From NCBI GenBank assembly GCA_026982175.1, contig JALSHP010000204.1:1-16351 (forward strand): 16,351 bases of DNA. Reading direction: 5' to 3'. Shown here piece after piece: positions 1-7,495 of this stretch. The stretch comes from Campylobacteraceae bacterium (GTDB lineage: Bacteria > Campylobacterota > Campylobacteria > Campylobacterales > Sulfurovaceae). The position numbers and the translations under genes were made by a program. The notes below the pieces were generated by a model. That model saw nothing but the letters and a program-made list of their open reading frames with translations, did not search any database and had not been told where the DNA came from. The stretch's first letter is position 1, and each line of letters starts with the position of its first letter.

Positions 1-630
1 TACACTTTTACAGATACTAAAGTATTCACGAGAAAGTACTAAGAACTCTAATTGCTTAGTGGCTACAATAGGTTGTTTAGGAGCAGCTTTTTCATAAGGG
101 GGAAAAGGTACTTTGTTTTCTAGTACAACAAATGTAAAAATTTGAGGAGTAGTATTAAATTTCTCATCTCCATCAGTAAAACTTTGTATATTATCTCCAT
201 CAAAGCTAATTTGACTTTTTAATGATGCTTCTATCTCTTCTTCAAATATTTTAAGTGCCTCTTTTGCTTTATCGGGAAAGGCTTTGTAACTACGTATAGC
301 AAAACGTAGAAAGAAAAAGGTAATAATACCAACAAGAACACCTATTATTATCGTCCAAATATTTCCTATGGAAAAACAAAGTGCCATGGTAAAAGTTAGT
401 ACGAGTAAAATCCATGCGGCTCTCATATGGTTAGACCAAAAGTAATCTATCCAATTTTGTTTGAGAATGATTCTTTTTGCTTCTTGACATTTTGCTCTAT
501 TGCTTTTAGCTTTTTTTCGTTTTCCAAGTAAGGAGTCAAATTTCATTAGTTTCCATAAGTAAATAGAACCTACCAGGATAAGAAAGAAGAGTATAAAGAC
601 GAGTAATGTAGGTATGTCAAATAATTCCAT
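1..630 (-). CDS. Unknown three-helix membrane protein, C-terminus cut by window edge
   Basis: The frame is open from an ATG at 628-630 to the left edge, giving the first 210 residues. I do not recognise the family. Three hydrophobic segments are visible: residues about 8-26, 71-88 and 91-110. A basic loop (GKRKKAKSNR, about 36-45) lies between the first and second, and a soluble region rich in charged residues follows from about 112. The basic loop suggests that the segment after helix 1 is cytoplasmic. No catalytic motif is seen in the visible part. The upstream sequence (GGGAAAC about 5 bases before the ATG) is only a weak ribosome site. The gene is divergent from topA, with about 120 bp between the two starts. 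It lacks a stop only because the window ends. Confidence that it is a real gene is high, because the frame is long, open and has coherent membrane topology. Function is unknown. Confidence 0.8.
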   Translation of the reverse strand, partial: MELFDIPTLLVFILFFLILVGSIYLWKLMKFDSLLGKRKKAKSNRAKCQEAKRIILKQNWIDYFWSNHMRAAWILLVLTFTMALCFSIGNIWTIIIGVLVGIITFFFLRFAIRSYKAFPDKAKEALKIFEEEIEASLKSQISFDGDNIQSFTDGDEKFNTTPQIFTFVVLENKVPFPPYEKAAPKQPIVATKQLEFLVLSREYFSICKSV

Positions 631-655
631 AAGTGTTTCCCAATTTTTTACTAAA

Positions 656-661
656 AGTATA
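656..661 (-). promoter_or_regulatory. Candidate -10 box for the left-edge membrane protein
   Basis: On the minus strand this reads TATACT, five of six matches to TATAAT. It lies about 25 bases upstream of the ATG at 630, so the leader would be about 20 nt. No convincing -35 box is visible, which is common for sigma-70 promoters in Campylobacterota. Confidence 0.35.
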
Positions 662-710
662 GCTAAAAATGGGTTAGTCCTCTAAATAGTTACGTTTTAT
701 TCAATTTTTT

Positions 711-719
711 TGTTACAAT
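711..719 (+). promoter_or_regulatory. Extended -10 promoter of topA
   Basis: TG-T-TACAAT is a good extended -10 element preceded by a T-rich stretch (705-711), the usual form in Campylobacterota. Transcription would start near 726. This box overlaps the ATG at 718, so that ATG cannot begin translation of this transcript. The topA start is therefore placed at 751. Confidence 0.55.
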
Positions 720-750
720 GCAAAAAAAATTTAAATGGTGTAATGAATAT

Positions 751-3015
751 ATGAAAAATTTAATTATTGTGGAATCTCCTGCGAAAGCTCGAACCATTTC
801 TGCCTTTCTTGGTCGAAACTATAAAGTTGTTGCTTCAAAAGGGCATATTAGAGATTTACCTAAAAGTTCATTTGGGATTACAGTAGATGAAGAGGGGCAG
901 TTTGTTCCTAAATACTCTATTCCTAGAGAAGTTAATCCTACAGTTAAAGAGCTGAAAAAGTTAGCCAAAGAGGCTGAGACCATTTACATCGCGACCGATG
1001 AAGACCGTGAGGGAGAGGCGATTGGGTGGCACATTGCCATGGCGATTAAAAAAGAGCCAAGCTCTTTACCCCGTATTGTTTTTCATGAGATTACCAAAAC
1101 AGCCATTCAACATGCTTTAGATAATCCACGTAAAATTGATATGGATTCGGTGAATGCACAACAAGCCAGACGACTGCTTGACCGAATTGTGGGCTATAAA
1201 CTCTCACCACTTTTAGCCTCTAAAATTCAAAAAGGGCTTAGTGCAGGGCGTGTTCAGAGTTCATCCCTCAAAATTGTGGTTGACCGTGAACGTGAGATTA
1301 AAGCCTTTAAGCCTGTGGAGTATTGGACAATTGATGGGCTTTTTGAAAAAAGTATAGAGTCTAGCATTTATGCCTTTGATGGCACAAAGCTTGACAAAAT
1401 GTCACTTAAGAATGAAGCGATGGCGATGGAGATTGTACAATCTGCTGTTAAAGAAAATTTTGTGGTAGAGTCCTTGGAGAAAAAAGAGCGTAAGAGTAAA
1501 ACCCCTGCTCCTTTTATGACTTCCACATTGCAACAAGCAGCCTCTACTCAATTGGGCTTTTCACCTAAAAAGACCATGATGGTGGCTCAAAAACTCTATG
1601 AGGGTGTTAAGACTGACAAAGGGAACATGGGGCTTATTACCTATATGAGAACAGACAGCATGAACCTTGCCAAAGAGGCTGTTGAAGCAGCTAGAGAACA
1701 TATTAGTGAGAAATTTGGAGCGGATTATCTCCCTGCTAAAGCAAAATCTTATACCTCGGCTAAAGGAGCTCAAGAAGCCCATGAAGCGATTCGTCCGACA
1801 CGGATTGATTTTGATGCTTTGTTGGCAAAAGATTACTTAGGAGCTGATGAGCTTAAGCTTTACCGTTTGATTTATAACCGTTTCTTAGCGTGTCAAATGA
1901 CTGAAGCACGATTAGAGTCACAAACTTTGCTTTTTAAAGGGGAGAAATCTACCTTTAAAGCAAGTGGTCGAAAGTTGCTTTTTGATGGTTTTTATAAAGT
2001 AACAGGTTACAGTGAAAAAGACAAACTCTTACCCGACCTTAAAAAGGGACAAGAGGTTAGACTTGATGACATTAAACCAGAGCAACACCATACTGAACCA
2101 CCTGCACGTTATAATGAAGCGAGTCTTATTAAAAAATTAGAGTCATTGGGAATTGGGCGACCAAGTACTTACGCTCCGACCATTACTATTTTGCAAACAC
2201 GTAAATATATTGAGCTAGAGAAAAAGAGAATTCATCCAACCGAAGTAGCATTTACAGTCATTGAAATGCTTGAAGAACATTTTTCAGATATTGTAGACTC
2301 TTCATTTACTTCAAATATGGAAGCACGTCTTGATGAGGTCGATGAGGGTAAACTTGATTGGCAGAGAGTCCTTTCAGACTTTTATGACCCGTTTATGAAA
2401 AAAATCATGGATGGGAAAGAGAAGATTAAAAGTCTTAAGATGGCTGAACCCACAGGAATTATGTGTCCAAAGTGTGGAAATGAATTACTCAAAAGAAAAG
2501 GGCGTTATGGTGAGTTTATTGCCTGTGGGAACTTTCCTAAATGTAAATATACAACCGATTTAGAGGGTAATGCACCACCAGAGCCTGAAAAAACTGACCG
2601 TCCATGTGAGAAGTGTGGAGAGATGATGGTGATTAAAGATAGCCGTCGTGGTAAGTTTTATGCTTGTTCGGCGTATCCTAAGTGTAAAAATGCACAACCC
2701 TTAATCCCTCCTAGAGAGTTGGATGTTCCTTGCCCTAAGTGTGGCTCTAAACTTCATGAAAAAGAGGGAAAACGTGGGAAGTTTTATGGCTGTTCAAACT
2801 ATCCTAAGTGTCGTTTTATCTCTAATGGTGAACCACAAGATAGAAAATGCCCAGAGTGTGAAAGTATGGTGGTACATAAAGTTTTAAAAACAGGTGAAAT
2901 CTACGATTGTATTGACAAGAAATGTAAATGGAAAGAGGATGTTCCAGCGGACAAACAGAAAGGATTACCTGAACCTAAAGAGGATGTGAAAAAAGAAGAA
3001 GAGAAGTCTGAGTAG
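751..3015 (+). CDS. topA: DNA topoisomerase I (type IA)
   Basis: Type IA topoisomerase, which relaxes negative supercoils by cutting and passing single strands in the cytoplasm. From the ATG at 751 it has 754 residues and begins MKNLIIVESPAKA, the usual N-terminus of the family. The Toprim acidic motif TDEDREGEAIGWH is near residue 95. The catalytic tyrosine lies in GLITYMRTDS (Tyr298). The conserved GRPSTYAPT strand-binding motif follows. The C-terminus carries four Cys4 zinc ribbons, starting at CPKCG (about residue 570), CEKCG, CPKCG and CPEC, then a charged tail ending in EEEKSE. A longer frame opens at 718, but that ATG sits inside the -10 box and its 11 extra residues do not look like TopA. 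The ribosome site is weak (GGTG at 737-740). The phosphoesterase gene follows after 3 bases, so the two are probably one operon. Confidence 0.97.
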   Translation: MKNLIIVESPAKARTISAFLGRNYKVVASKGHIRDLPKSSFGITVDEEGQFVPKYSIPREVNPTVKELKKLAKEAETIYIATDEDREGEAIGWHIAMAIKKEPSSLPRIVFHEITKTAIQHALDNPRKIDMDSVNAQQARRLLDRIVGYKLSPLLASKIQKGLSAGRVQSSSLKIVVDREREIKAFKPVEYWTIDGLFEKSIESSIYAFDGTKLDKMSLKNEAMAMEIVQSAVKENFVVESLEKKERKSKTPAPFMTSTLQQAASTQLGFSPKKTMMVAQKLYEGVKTDKGNMGLITYMRTDSMNLAKEAVEAAREHISEKFGADYLPAKAKSYTSAKGAQEAHEAIRPTRIDFDALLAKDYLGADELKLYRLIYNRFLACQMTEARLESQTLLFKGEKSTFKASGRKLLFDGFYKVTGYSEKDKLLPDLKKGQEVRLDDIKPEQHHTEPPARYNEASLIKKLESLGIGRPSTYAPTITILQTRKYIELEKKRIHPTEVAFTVIEMLEEHFSDIVDSSFTSNMEARLDEVDEGKLDWQRVLSDFYDPFMKKIMDGKEKIKSLKMAEPTGIMCPKCGNELLKRKGRYGEFIACGNFPKCKYTTDLEGNAPPEPEKTDRPCEKCGEMMVIKDSRRGKFYACSAYPKCKNAQPLIPPRELDVPCPKCGSKLHEKEGKRGKFYGCSNYPKCRFISNGEPQDRKCPECESMVVHKVLKTGEIYDCIDKKCKWKEDVPADKQKGLPEPKEDVKKEEEKSE

Positions 3016-3018
3016 TTT

Positions 3019-3525
3019 ATGAAGATAGGTATTCTTTCTGATTCTCATAGGAAAACACAACTACATAGAGAAGCCATAGAGCATCTTCTCTCGTTAGGGG
3101 TAGAGTATCTGCTCCATGGAGGGGACATTATGTTAGAAGAGCATCTTAAAATGCTTGAAGATACAGGTCTGCCTTATGCGTGTGTCTATGGCAATAATGA
3201 TACAGAACTCATCTCTTTACATGGTAAATATAATATCTTTCAAGAACCTCACTATTTAAAAATAGAAGATTTAAAAGTAAAAATGATGCATATGCCTTAT
3301 TATATGTCGGCTGATGCAGATTTGATAATTTCTGGACATACACATCTGTTTGATGCTTCTTTGGTAAATGGAAGGCTCTTTATTAATCCAGGTGAGGTGT
3401 GTGCAAGGGAGAAACCCTTAAGTGAATGTGCCTTAGTGATAGTGGAAAATGGTTCTTTTGAAGTGACACATTACTTTAGGAAGCTTAGTGCCAAAGAGTG
3501 GACTAAGCGAGATGTTGTGTTATAG
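3019..3525 (+). CDS. YfcE/MJ0936-type metallophosphoesterase
   Basis: Small calcineurin-like phosphodiesterase of 168 residues, about the usual length. The two-metal site is visible in order: DSH (residues 8-10), GGD (about 35-37), GNND (about 58-61), the MMHMP histidine (about 90-93) and GHTH (about 106-109). Family members such as E. coli YfcE and MJ0936 hydrolyse phosphodiesters in vitro, and the natural substrate is generally unknown. The protein should be cytoplasmic, since no signal peptide is present. Its ATG starts 3 bases after the topA stop, so translation is probably coupled. The gene converges on the minus-strand gene at 3531 with 5 bases between stops. Family assignment is secure, but the cellular role is not known. 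Confidence 0.9.
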   Translation: MKIGILSDSHRKTQLHREAIEHLLSLGVEYLLHGGDIMLEEHLKMLEDTGLPYACVYGNNDTELISLHGKYNIFQEPHYLKIEDLKVKMMHMPYYMSADADLIISGHTHLFDASLVNGRLFINPGEVCAREKPLSECALVIVENGSFEVTHYFRKLSAKEWTKRDVVL

Positions 3526-3543
3526 TTTCTCTATTTTATAACA
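3518..3543. terminator. Weak AT-rich inverted repeat between convergent genes
   Basis: TGTTATA (3518-3524) and TATAACA (3537-3543) form a perfect 7-bp inverted repeat with a 12-nt spacer. It spans the stops of the phosphoesterase and the convergent gene. The stem is AT-rich and there is no strong T tract, so it is at best a weak two-way terminator. Confidence 0.25.
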
Positions 3544-4079
3544 TTTAGTGCATATTTAGAATCATTTTTGTTACTCTTTTTCATGTATGAACTAACCATT
3601 GATTTCATGACTGCATTCTTTTTATATCGCGTATACGACTGTTTATATCTTTCTTGCAGTTCTTTTAGTTCTTTGCTAAGTTTACTAATTGTTTTATAGG
3701 CATCTTGTGTATACATTTTATTGTTAACTGCTGAATCTAAAATGCCTTTTTCTTGAGACCAAAGAATTTGAATAATTTGAATTTTATTTTTGAGGGTTTT
3801 AAGTTGAGTTCCATGAAGTTTAAGCTTTTTATCACCTCTCTCTAGTCCTGTTATAATTTTACTGAAAAGTTTTTTCTGTTTTGAGATTTTATCTTTATGG
3901 TTATTTTTACGGTCAGTAATTAATGACTTCATATTTTTTAGAAGTATTTGCTCTTGTTTGATTATTTTCATATCATTGAGAAGTGGGTAGCTTTTTAGAA
4001 GAGCATAATCATTTGCCTGTGCAAAAGAGCTAGCACCTAATATAACCCCAAAGGTCAAAAGTGTTTTAAATGTTTTCAT
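3531..4079 (-). CDS. Secreted helical protein resembling a PilJ-type sensor domain
   Basis: 182 residues with a clear signal peptide: MKTF, a hydrophobic core, then cleavage near SSFAQA-ND (residue 22). The mature part is lysine-rich and almost wholly helical. Residues about 40-117 resemble the type IV pilus chemotaxis transducer N-terminal (PilJ) domain. EQILLKNM (43-50) lines up with the family's QRMLTQKM helix, and a single Trp (107) sits where that family often has LW. The family's conserved Arg would be Gln44 here, so ligand binding may differ. The last 40 residues form a basic tail. AAAGGA 6 bases before the ATG is a strong ribosome site. It is divergent from an OmpR-type regulator and could be its target, which is inferred from position only. 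The PilJ link rests on pattern reading and is moderate. Confidence 0.8.
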   Translation of the reverse strand: MKTFKTLLTFGVILGASSFAQANDYALLKSYPLLNDMKIIKQEQILLKNMKSLITDRKNNHKDKISKQKKLFSKIITGLERGDKKLKLHGTQLKTLKNKIQIIQILWSQEKGILDSAVNNKMYTQDAYKTISKLSKELKELQERYKQSYTRYKKNAVMKSMVSSYMKKSNKNDSKYALNVIK

Positions 4080-4117
4080 ATTAATATCCTTTATTAATTC
4101 TTAAAATTTTATATTAA

Positions 4118-4123
4118 ATTATA
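4118..4123 (-). promoter_or_regulatory. Candidate -10 box for the PilJ-like gene
   Basis: On the minus strand this is a perfect TATAAT, about 40 bases upstream of the ATG at 4079. A TTGGAA at 4137-4142 is only 13 bases further up, too close for a standard -35. The surrounding DNA is nearly all A/T, so a chance match is possible. Confidence 0.35.
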
Positions 4124-4200
4124 ATATTAAAATTAGTTCCAATTATGAAAATAACGCTGATTAATACTGTTTTTTTAAGAATATTGAGATTTAATTTGGT

Positions 4201-4206
4201 TAGAAT
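4201..4206 (+). promoter_or_regulatory. Candidate -10 box for the OmpR-type regulator
   Basis: TAGAAT matches TATAAT at five of six positions and lies 33 bases before the ATG at 4240. No -35 at proper spacing was found. The divergent region 4080-4239 would hold the control sites for both this gene and the PilJ-like gene. Confidence 0.3.
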
Positions 4207-4239
4207 TTACTTAAAATAATAAAAAGATTGTGTAAGAAG

Positions 4240-4971
4240 ATGAAAAAAATTAGTTTACTCTATATAGAAGATGATAAAGATATTCAAGAAATTTATTTAG
4301 ATGTTATTGAGAGAGAAGTTGATATTGTACATTTAGCCTCTGATGGAGAAGAGGGGTTTGAAAAATATTTAGAGATAAAACCAAACATTATTTTACTTGA
4401 TATTAATATGCCCAAATTAGATGGTCTTTCCTTAGCAAAAAAGATTCGAGAAATAGACGGTGATGTTAAAATTATTATTACCACAGCCTATGCTGACCAA
4501 GATAAACTGCTTCAAGCCATAGAGCTTTATCTTATAAAGTATATTTTAAAACCAATTGAGCCTACTATTTTAACAGAAGCATTACAAAAAGCTAAAAATG
4601 AGATTGTAGAGATTCAAAAAGAGCAAGAGCCTACGGTAAAGATATTTACTTTGGATGAAGATAGCAAATGGAATTTTGATACTGAAAAGCTTTATGAACA
4701 GAATGTTGAAGTAAAATTGACAAAAAATGAGCGACGTCTATTGAAGCTTTTATCAACTGATAAAAATAAAGTATTTACTTTCTTTGAAATTTTTGACCAT
4801 ATCTCTTATGATGATTTCGATAAAGATTATGATGCAGGTCAAGTACGAGCATTGGTTAAGCTTTTAAGAAAGAAAGTTCCTAAAGCGTCAATTTTAAACA
4901 TTTATGGAGAGGGGTATCGGTTTAATCCGATTTCGGAACATATTTTAAAAGTGTCTGATATAGAAGCGTAA
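4240..4971 (+). CDS. OmpR/PhoB-type response regulator
   Basis: 243 residues from the ATG at 4240 (MKKISLLYIEDD). Residues 1-115 form a receiver domain with the acidic pair Asp11/Asp12, phospho-acceptor Asp54 in LLDINMPKLDG, Thr82 and Lys104 in ILKPIEP. Residues about 150-235 form a winged-helix DNA-binding domain of the Trans_reg_C type, with LTKNERRLLKLL at its start and the wing motif IYGEGYRF near the end. It is a cytoplasmic transcription factor controlled by phosphorylation. An in-frame TTG at 4228 would add four residues. I prefer the ATG because receivers normally begin right at this point, though the ribosome site is poor for both. Its 3' end overlaps the convergent hybrid kinase gene by 50 bp. 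That kinase is the obvious candidate partner, through an HPt step or directly. Target genes are unknown. Confidence 0.93.
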   Translation: MKKISLLYIEDDKDIQEIYLDVIEREVDIVHLASDGEEGFEKYLEIKPNIILLDINMPKLDGLSLAKKIREIDGDVKIIITTAYADQDKLLQAIELYLIKYILKPIEPTILTEALQKAKNEIVEIQKEQEPTVKIFTLDEDSKWNFDTEKLYEQNVEVKLTKNERRLLKLLSTDKNKVFTFFEIFDHISYDDFDKDYDAGQVRALVKLLRKKVPKASILNIYGEGYRFNPISEHILKVSDIEA

Positions 4972-6874
4972 CCTCAATAGGTTTGTTAAGATGGTCATTC
5001 ATTCCTGATTCGATGGTTTTTTCTATGTCCTCTTTCATGGCAGAAGCACTGACAGCGATAATGGGAATTTCCTTATCAGTTTCTCTAATAATTTTTGCGG
5101 CAGAGTATCCATCTAAAATTGGCATTTGAATATCCATTAAAATGAGATTATAGCTATTGTTCTTATGTAAGCTAACGGCCTCTTCTCCATTTTCAGCAAT
5201 ATCAATAATAATTTTGGAATCCTCAAGTAGTCCTAAAATAATCTCTTGGTTAATAAGGTTGTCTTCAGCCACTAAAATACGTTTGCCTTCAAGTTGATTC
5301 ATCTTATTTAAGATTTTCTCTTCACTCTTTTGCTCTTTATTACTTTTGTTTACAATGTTATTATGTTGATATTTATTGACCAGCTCTTTGAGTTCAATCT
5401 CAAAAATAAAAGTACTCCCTTTTCCAAAGCTACTCTCCACCCAAATTTTACCATTCATCATCTTTACTAATTGCTTAGATATGGTCAACCCTAAACCTGT
5501 TCCCTCATAGTTACGGCTAGAGGTTCCATCTGCTTGTGTAAAGGCTTTAAATACACTCTTTTGCTCTTCTTTGGTAAGTCCTCTTCCTGTATCTTTAATT
5601 TTAAATTGAAAACGATTTTGATTTATTTTAGAGATAGTAAGCGAGATGCTACCTTGAGAGGTGAATTTAACGGCATTAGAAAGAAGGTTGTTGAGTATTT
5701 GAGAAAGACGTAAAGCGTCACCATGATAGAGTGTAGAGATGTTATCTTCATAGTGAAGTTCAAAGTTTAAATGTTTCTCTTCCATTTTAAAGTGTAAAAG
5801 ATTTAAAGAGTCGTCCACAACCTTATGTAACTCAAAATCACTCTTCTCTAAACTTAATTTATCTGCTTCTATTTTAGAGATGTCTAAAATATTATTGATA
5901 ATACCCAAAAGGTTTTTAGAAGAGTTGTCGATTTTAAGAATAAGGTCTCGCTGTTTACTCTTTAACTCTGTTTGTAAAACGAGATAGGACATTCCAATAA
6001 TACCATTCATTGGGGTACGTATCTCATGACTCATATTGGCTAAAAATTCTGATTTTATTTTAGCTGTCTCTTCAGCTTTTAGTTTGAGTTTCTCTAAGGT
6101 TGTGTAATCTTTTTCAAGTTTGGTATTGAGTTTATTGAACTGTTTCACAATAGCCCCAATTTCATCTTCATACTCTACCACAATCGCTTTTGAAAAGTCT
6201 GGACTTTGTGTATTGAGGTTTTCTACTAAAAACTGAACCTTATGGAATCTTTTTTGTATATGTTTATAGAGAAAATAGCTTAAACTAGAGAAAATAAAAA
6301 GTGCCGCAAAAGATAAAAGAAGGGTAAAAATAAAATAACTTTGATTTTTATGATCGAGTAACAGTTTAGCATCTCTTAGATGTTTACTTGACTTTTTTTG
6401 TAGCTCTGAAAATATTTTAGACTGTTTTTTTGTTTTTTCTTGAAGCTCTAATATATAACTATAAGCGTCTACTTGTTTACTTGTTTCTTGAGAGAGAAAT
6501 AGCGTTAAATTACTGTAAATATTATTGTAATAGGTATTGAAATTTTGAATAATAAGGGGGATATCCTCTTCTCTATGATAGCGATTTGACAACTCTAAAT
6601 TTTTAATAATCTGTTTTTTTTTCTCTTCTATATTTTTTAAATAGCTTATATCATTTATTCTTACGGCATCTTCCAAGCCCTGTAATATCTTTTCCATAAG
6701 TTTTAAATTTTCTTTATCATAAAGTAATATCTCTAATCTCTCTCCTGTAATATTATGGACAGAATTAATGGTACTCGTAGTAAAAATATAGTTGATACTC
6801 ATGTGTAAGATAAAAAATAGGATGGCAATTATAGCGATAAAACGGAGACGTGCTAAGATGCTGAAGTTAGTCAT
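4922..6874 (-). CDS. Membrane hybrid histidine kinase with C-terminal receiver
   Basis: 650 residues. In order: membrane helix at about 11-31; a helical periplasmic sensor region at about 32-178; second membrane helix at about 179-203; HAMP-like linker at about 205-255; coiled coil; HisKA domain with phospho-His283 in EFLANMSHEIRTPMNG; HATPase domain with N box NNLLSNAVKF (395-404), DTGRGL and GTGLGL; a polar linker at about 500-528; and a receiver with Asp581 in LILMDIQMPILDG and Lys631. It should autophosphorylate His283 and pass phosphate to Asp581. There is no HPt domain of its own, but an HPt gene lies 0.6 kb upstream on the same strand. The start follows the PstS-like gene by 36 bases and has a weak ribosome site, so an operon is likely. 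The signal is unknown. Confidence 0.95.
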   Translation of the reverse strand: MTNFSILARLRFIAIIAILFFILHMSINYIFTTSTINSVHNITGERLEILLYDKENLKLMEKILQGLEDAVRINDISYLKNIEEKKKQIIKNLELSNRYHREEDIPLIIQNFNTYYNNIYSNLTLFLSQETSKQVDAYSYILELQEKTKKQSKIFSELQKKSSKHLRDAKLLLDHKNQSYFIFTLLLSFAALFIFSSLSYFLYKHIQKRFHKVQFLVENLNTQSPDFSKAIVVEYEDEIGAIVKQFNKLNTKLEKDYTTLEKLKLKAEETAKIKSEFLANMSHEIRTPMNGIIGMSYLVLQTELKSKQRDLILKIDNSSKNLLGIINNILDISKIEADKLSLEKSDFELHKVVDDSLNLLHFKMEEKHLNFELHYEDNISTLYHGDALRLSQILNNLLSNAVKFTSQGSISLTISKINQNRFQFKIKDTGRGLTKEEQKSVFKAFTQADGTSSRNYEGTGLGLTISKQLVKMMNGKIWVESSFGKGSTFIFEIELKELVNKYQHNNIVNKSNKEQKSEEKILNKMNQLEGKRILVAEDNLINQEIILGLLEDSKIIIDIAENGEEAVSLHKNNSYNLILMDIQMPILDGYSAAKIIRETDKEIPIIAVSASAMKEDIEKTIESGMNDHLNKPIEVTLLYQTLLKYVPKSD

Positions 6875-6910
6875 ACCATTAGTATAACTTAAATCAGCTT
6901 TGAGGTATAC

Positions 6911-7300
6911 TTATTTTATGGTTAAGAGAATCTGACCTGTTTTAGAGTTTTTACTGTATGAAAGTACAGGGGTTTTTTGTTTGATTAATTTTTTAAGGGC
7001 TGAATTGGATACTCTTTTAGGGGGTTGTTTATCTCCTCTAAAAATCTCTTTCATCCAATAGGCACGAAGTTGTTGAGGTGTTTTCTTGATAACTTTAGAA
7101 TAAAACTCTTTAAATAATTGATTGTCTTTTGTGTCAACAGGCATAACTTTAATACCGTTAATGGTGCTTCTTTTCTTTAAATATAAATCCTTTAACTCTT
7201 GTTGAGGAACGTTTATTACTTTATTGTCAATAGTGATTTTAATGGTGTTATTGGCATAAGAAAAAGCAGTTAATATAAGTGTTAATATGAGTGATTTCAT
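6911..7300 (-). CDS. Short PstS-like periplasmic binding-protein-superfamily protein
   Basis: 129 residues from the ATG at 7298-7300, with a short signal peptide (MKSLILTLILTAFSYA, then NN). The frame also has an ATG six bases upstream, but AAAGGA runs directly into that codon. The same AAAGGA is correctly spaced (7 nt) for the inner ATG. The body resembles the small phosphate-ABC-transporter substrate-binding-like proteins. VPQQELKDLYLKK matches the strand-helix before the usual 'lyLgk' element, and LFKEFYSKVIKKTPQQLRAY, WMKEIFRGDKQPPK and the following VSNSALKKLI match their conserved core. No permease or ATPase genes are nearby, so transport is unlikely. Because it sits just upstream of a hybrid kinase in a likely operon, a sensing role as its periplasmic partner is a reasonable inference. 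The ligand is unknown. Confidence 0.85.
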   Translation of the reverse strand: MKSLILTLILTAFSYANNTIKITIDNKVINVPQQELKDLYLKKRSTINGIKVMPVDTKDNQLFKEFYSKVIKKTPQQLRAYWMKEIFRGDKQPPKRVSNSALKKLIKQKTPVLSYSKNSKTGQILLTIK

Positions 7301-7335
7301 AATCATCCTTTTTTGGGTAAAAATATCTTAAGAGG

Positions 7336-7341
7336 AGTATA
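7336..7341 (-). promoter_or_regulatory. Candidate -10 box for the PstS-like/hybrid-kinase operon
   Basis: The minus strand reads TATACT, 35 bases upstream of the ATG at 7300, giving a leader of roughly 30 nt. No clear -35 is seen. It is the best -10 match in the 195-bp gap between the HPt gene and the PstS-like gene. Confidence 0.35.
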
Positions 7342-7378
7342 AAGCAGTAAATATAAATTTATTCTTAAAAATAAAATT

Positions 7379-7408
7379 TACATATAAAATAAATTATATT
7401 TTTATGTA
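7379..7408. repeat. AT-rich hairpin or dyad upstream of the PstS-like gene
   Basis: TACATA (7379-7384) and TATGTA (7403-7408) are perfect inverted arms. They extend inward through AAAAT and ATTTT with one bulged base, giving about 11 bp of A/T stem around a loop of about 7 nt. It could be a regulator site or part of the end of the HPt transcript. There is no direct evidence for either. Confidence 0.35.
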
Positions 7409-7479
7409 TATATTGTTTTTATCTGTATTTTTAATTATTATTGGTTAATATCTATTTAAAACAGTGTAATATAAGGGGA

Positions 7480-7495
7480 AGGAACATTCGTTCCT
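7480..7495. repeat. Perfect 6-bp hairpin right after the HPt stop codon
   Basis: AGGAAC (7480-7485), loop ATTC, GTTCCT (7490-7495). It directly abuts the HPt stop (7496-7498) and is the only GC-containing dyad in the gap. There is no T tract after it on the minus strand (TCCCCTTAT follows), so it is not a standard Rho-independent terminator. It could protect the mRNA 3' end or weakly attenuate read-through. Confidence 0.4.

Noticed and set aside
718..750. N-terminal extension of TopA from the ATG at 718
   Set aside because: The ATG is part of the -10 box, and the 11 extra residues are unlike TopA; the family start is at 751.
1561..1782. Open frame on the minus strand inside topA
   Set aside because: It lies fully antisense to the conserved TopA core and shows no recognisable domain.
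4228..4239. TTG start for the OmpR-type regulator
   Set aside because: It adds four residues before the normal receiver start, and no better ribosome site supports it than the ATG at 4240.
7480..7495. Rho-independent terminator after the HPt gene
   Set aside because: The 6-bp hairpin is real, but no T tract follows it on the minus strand, so I list it only as an inverted repeat.
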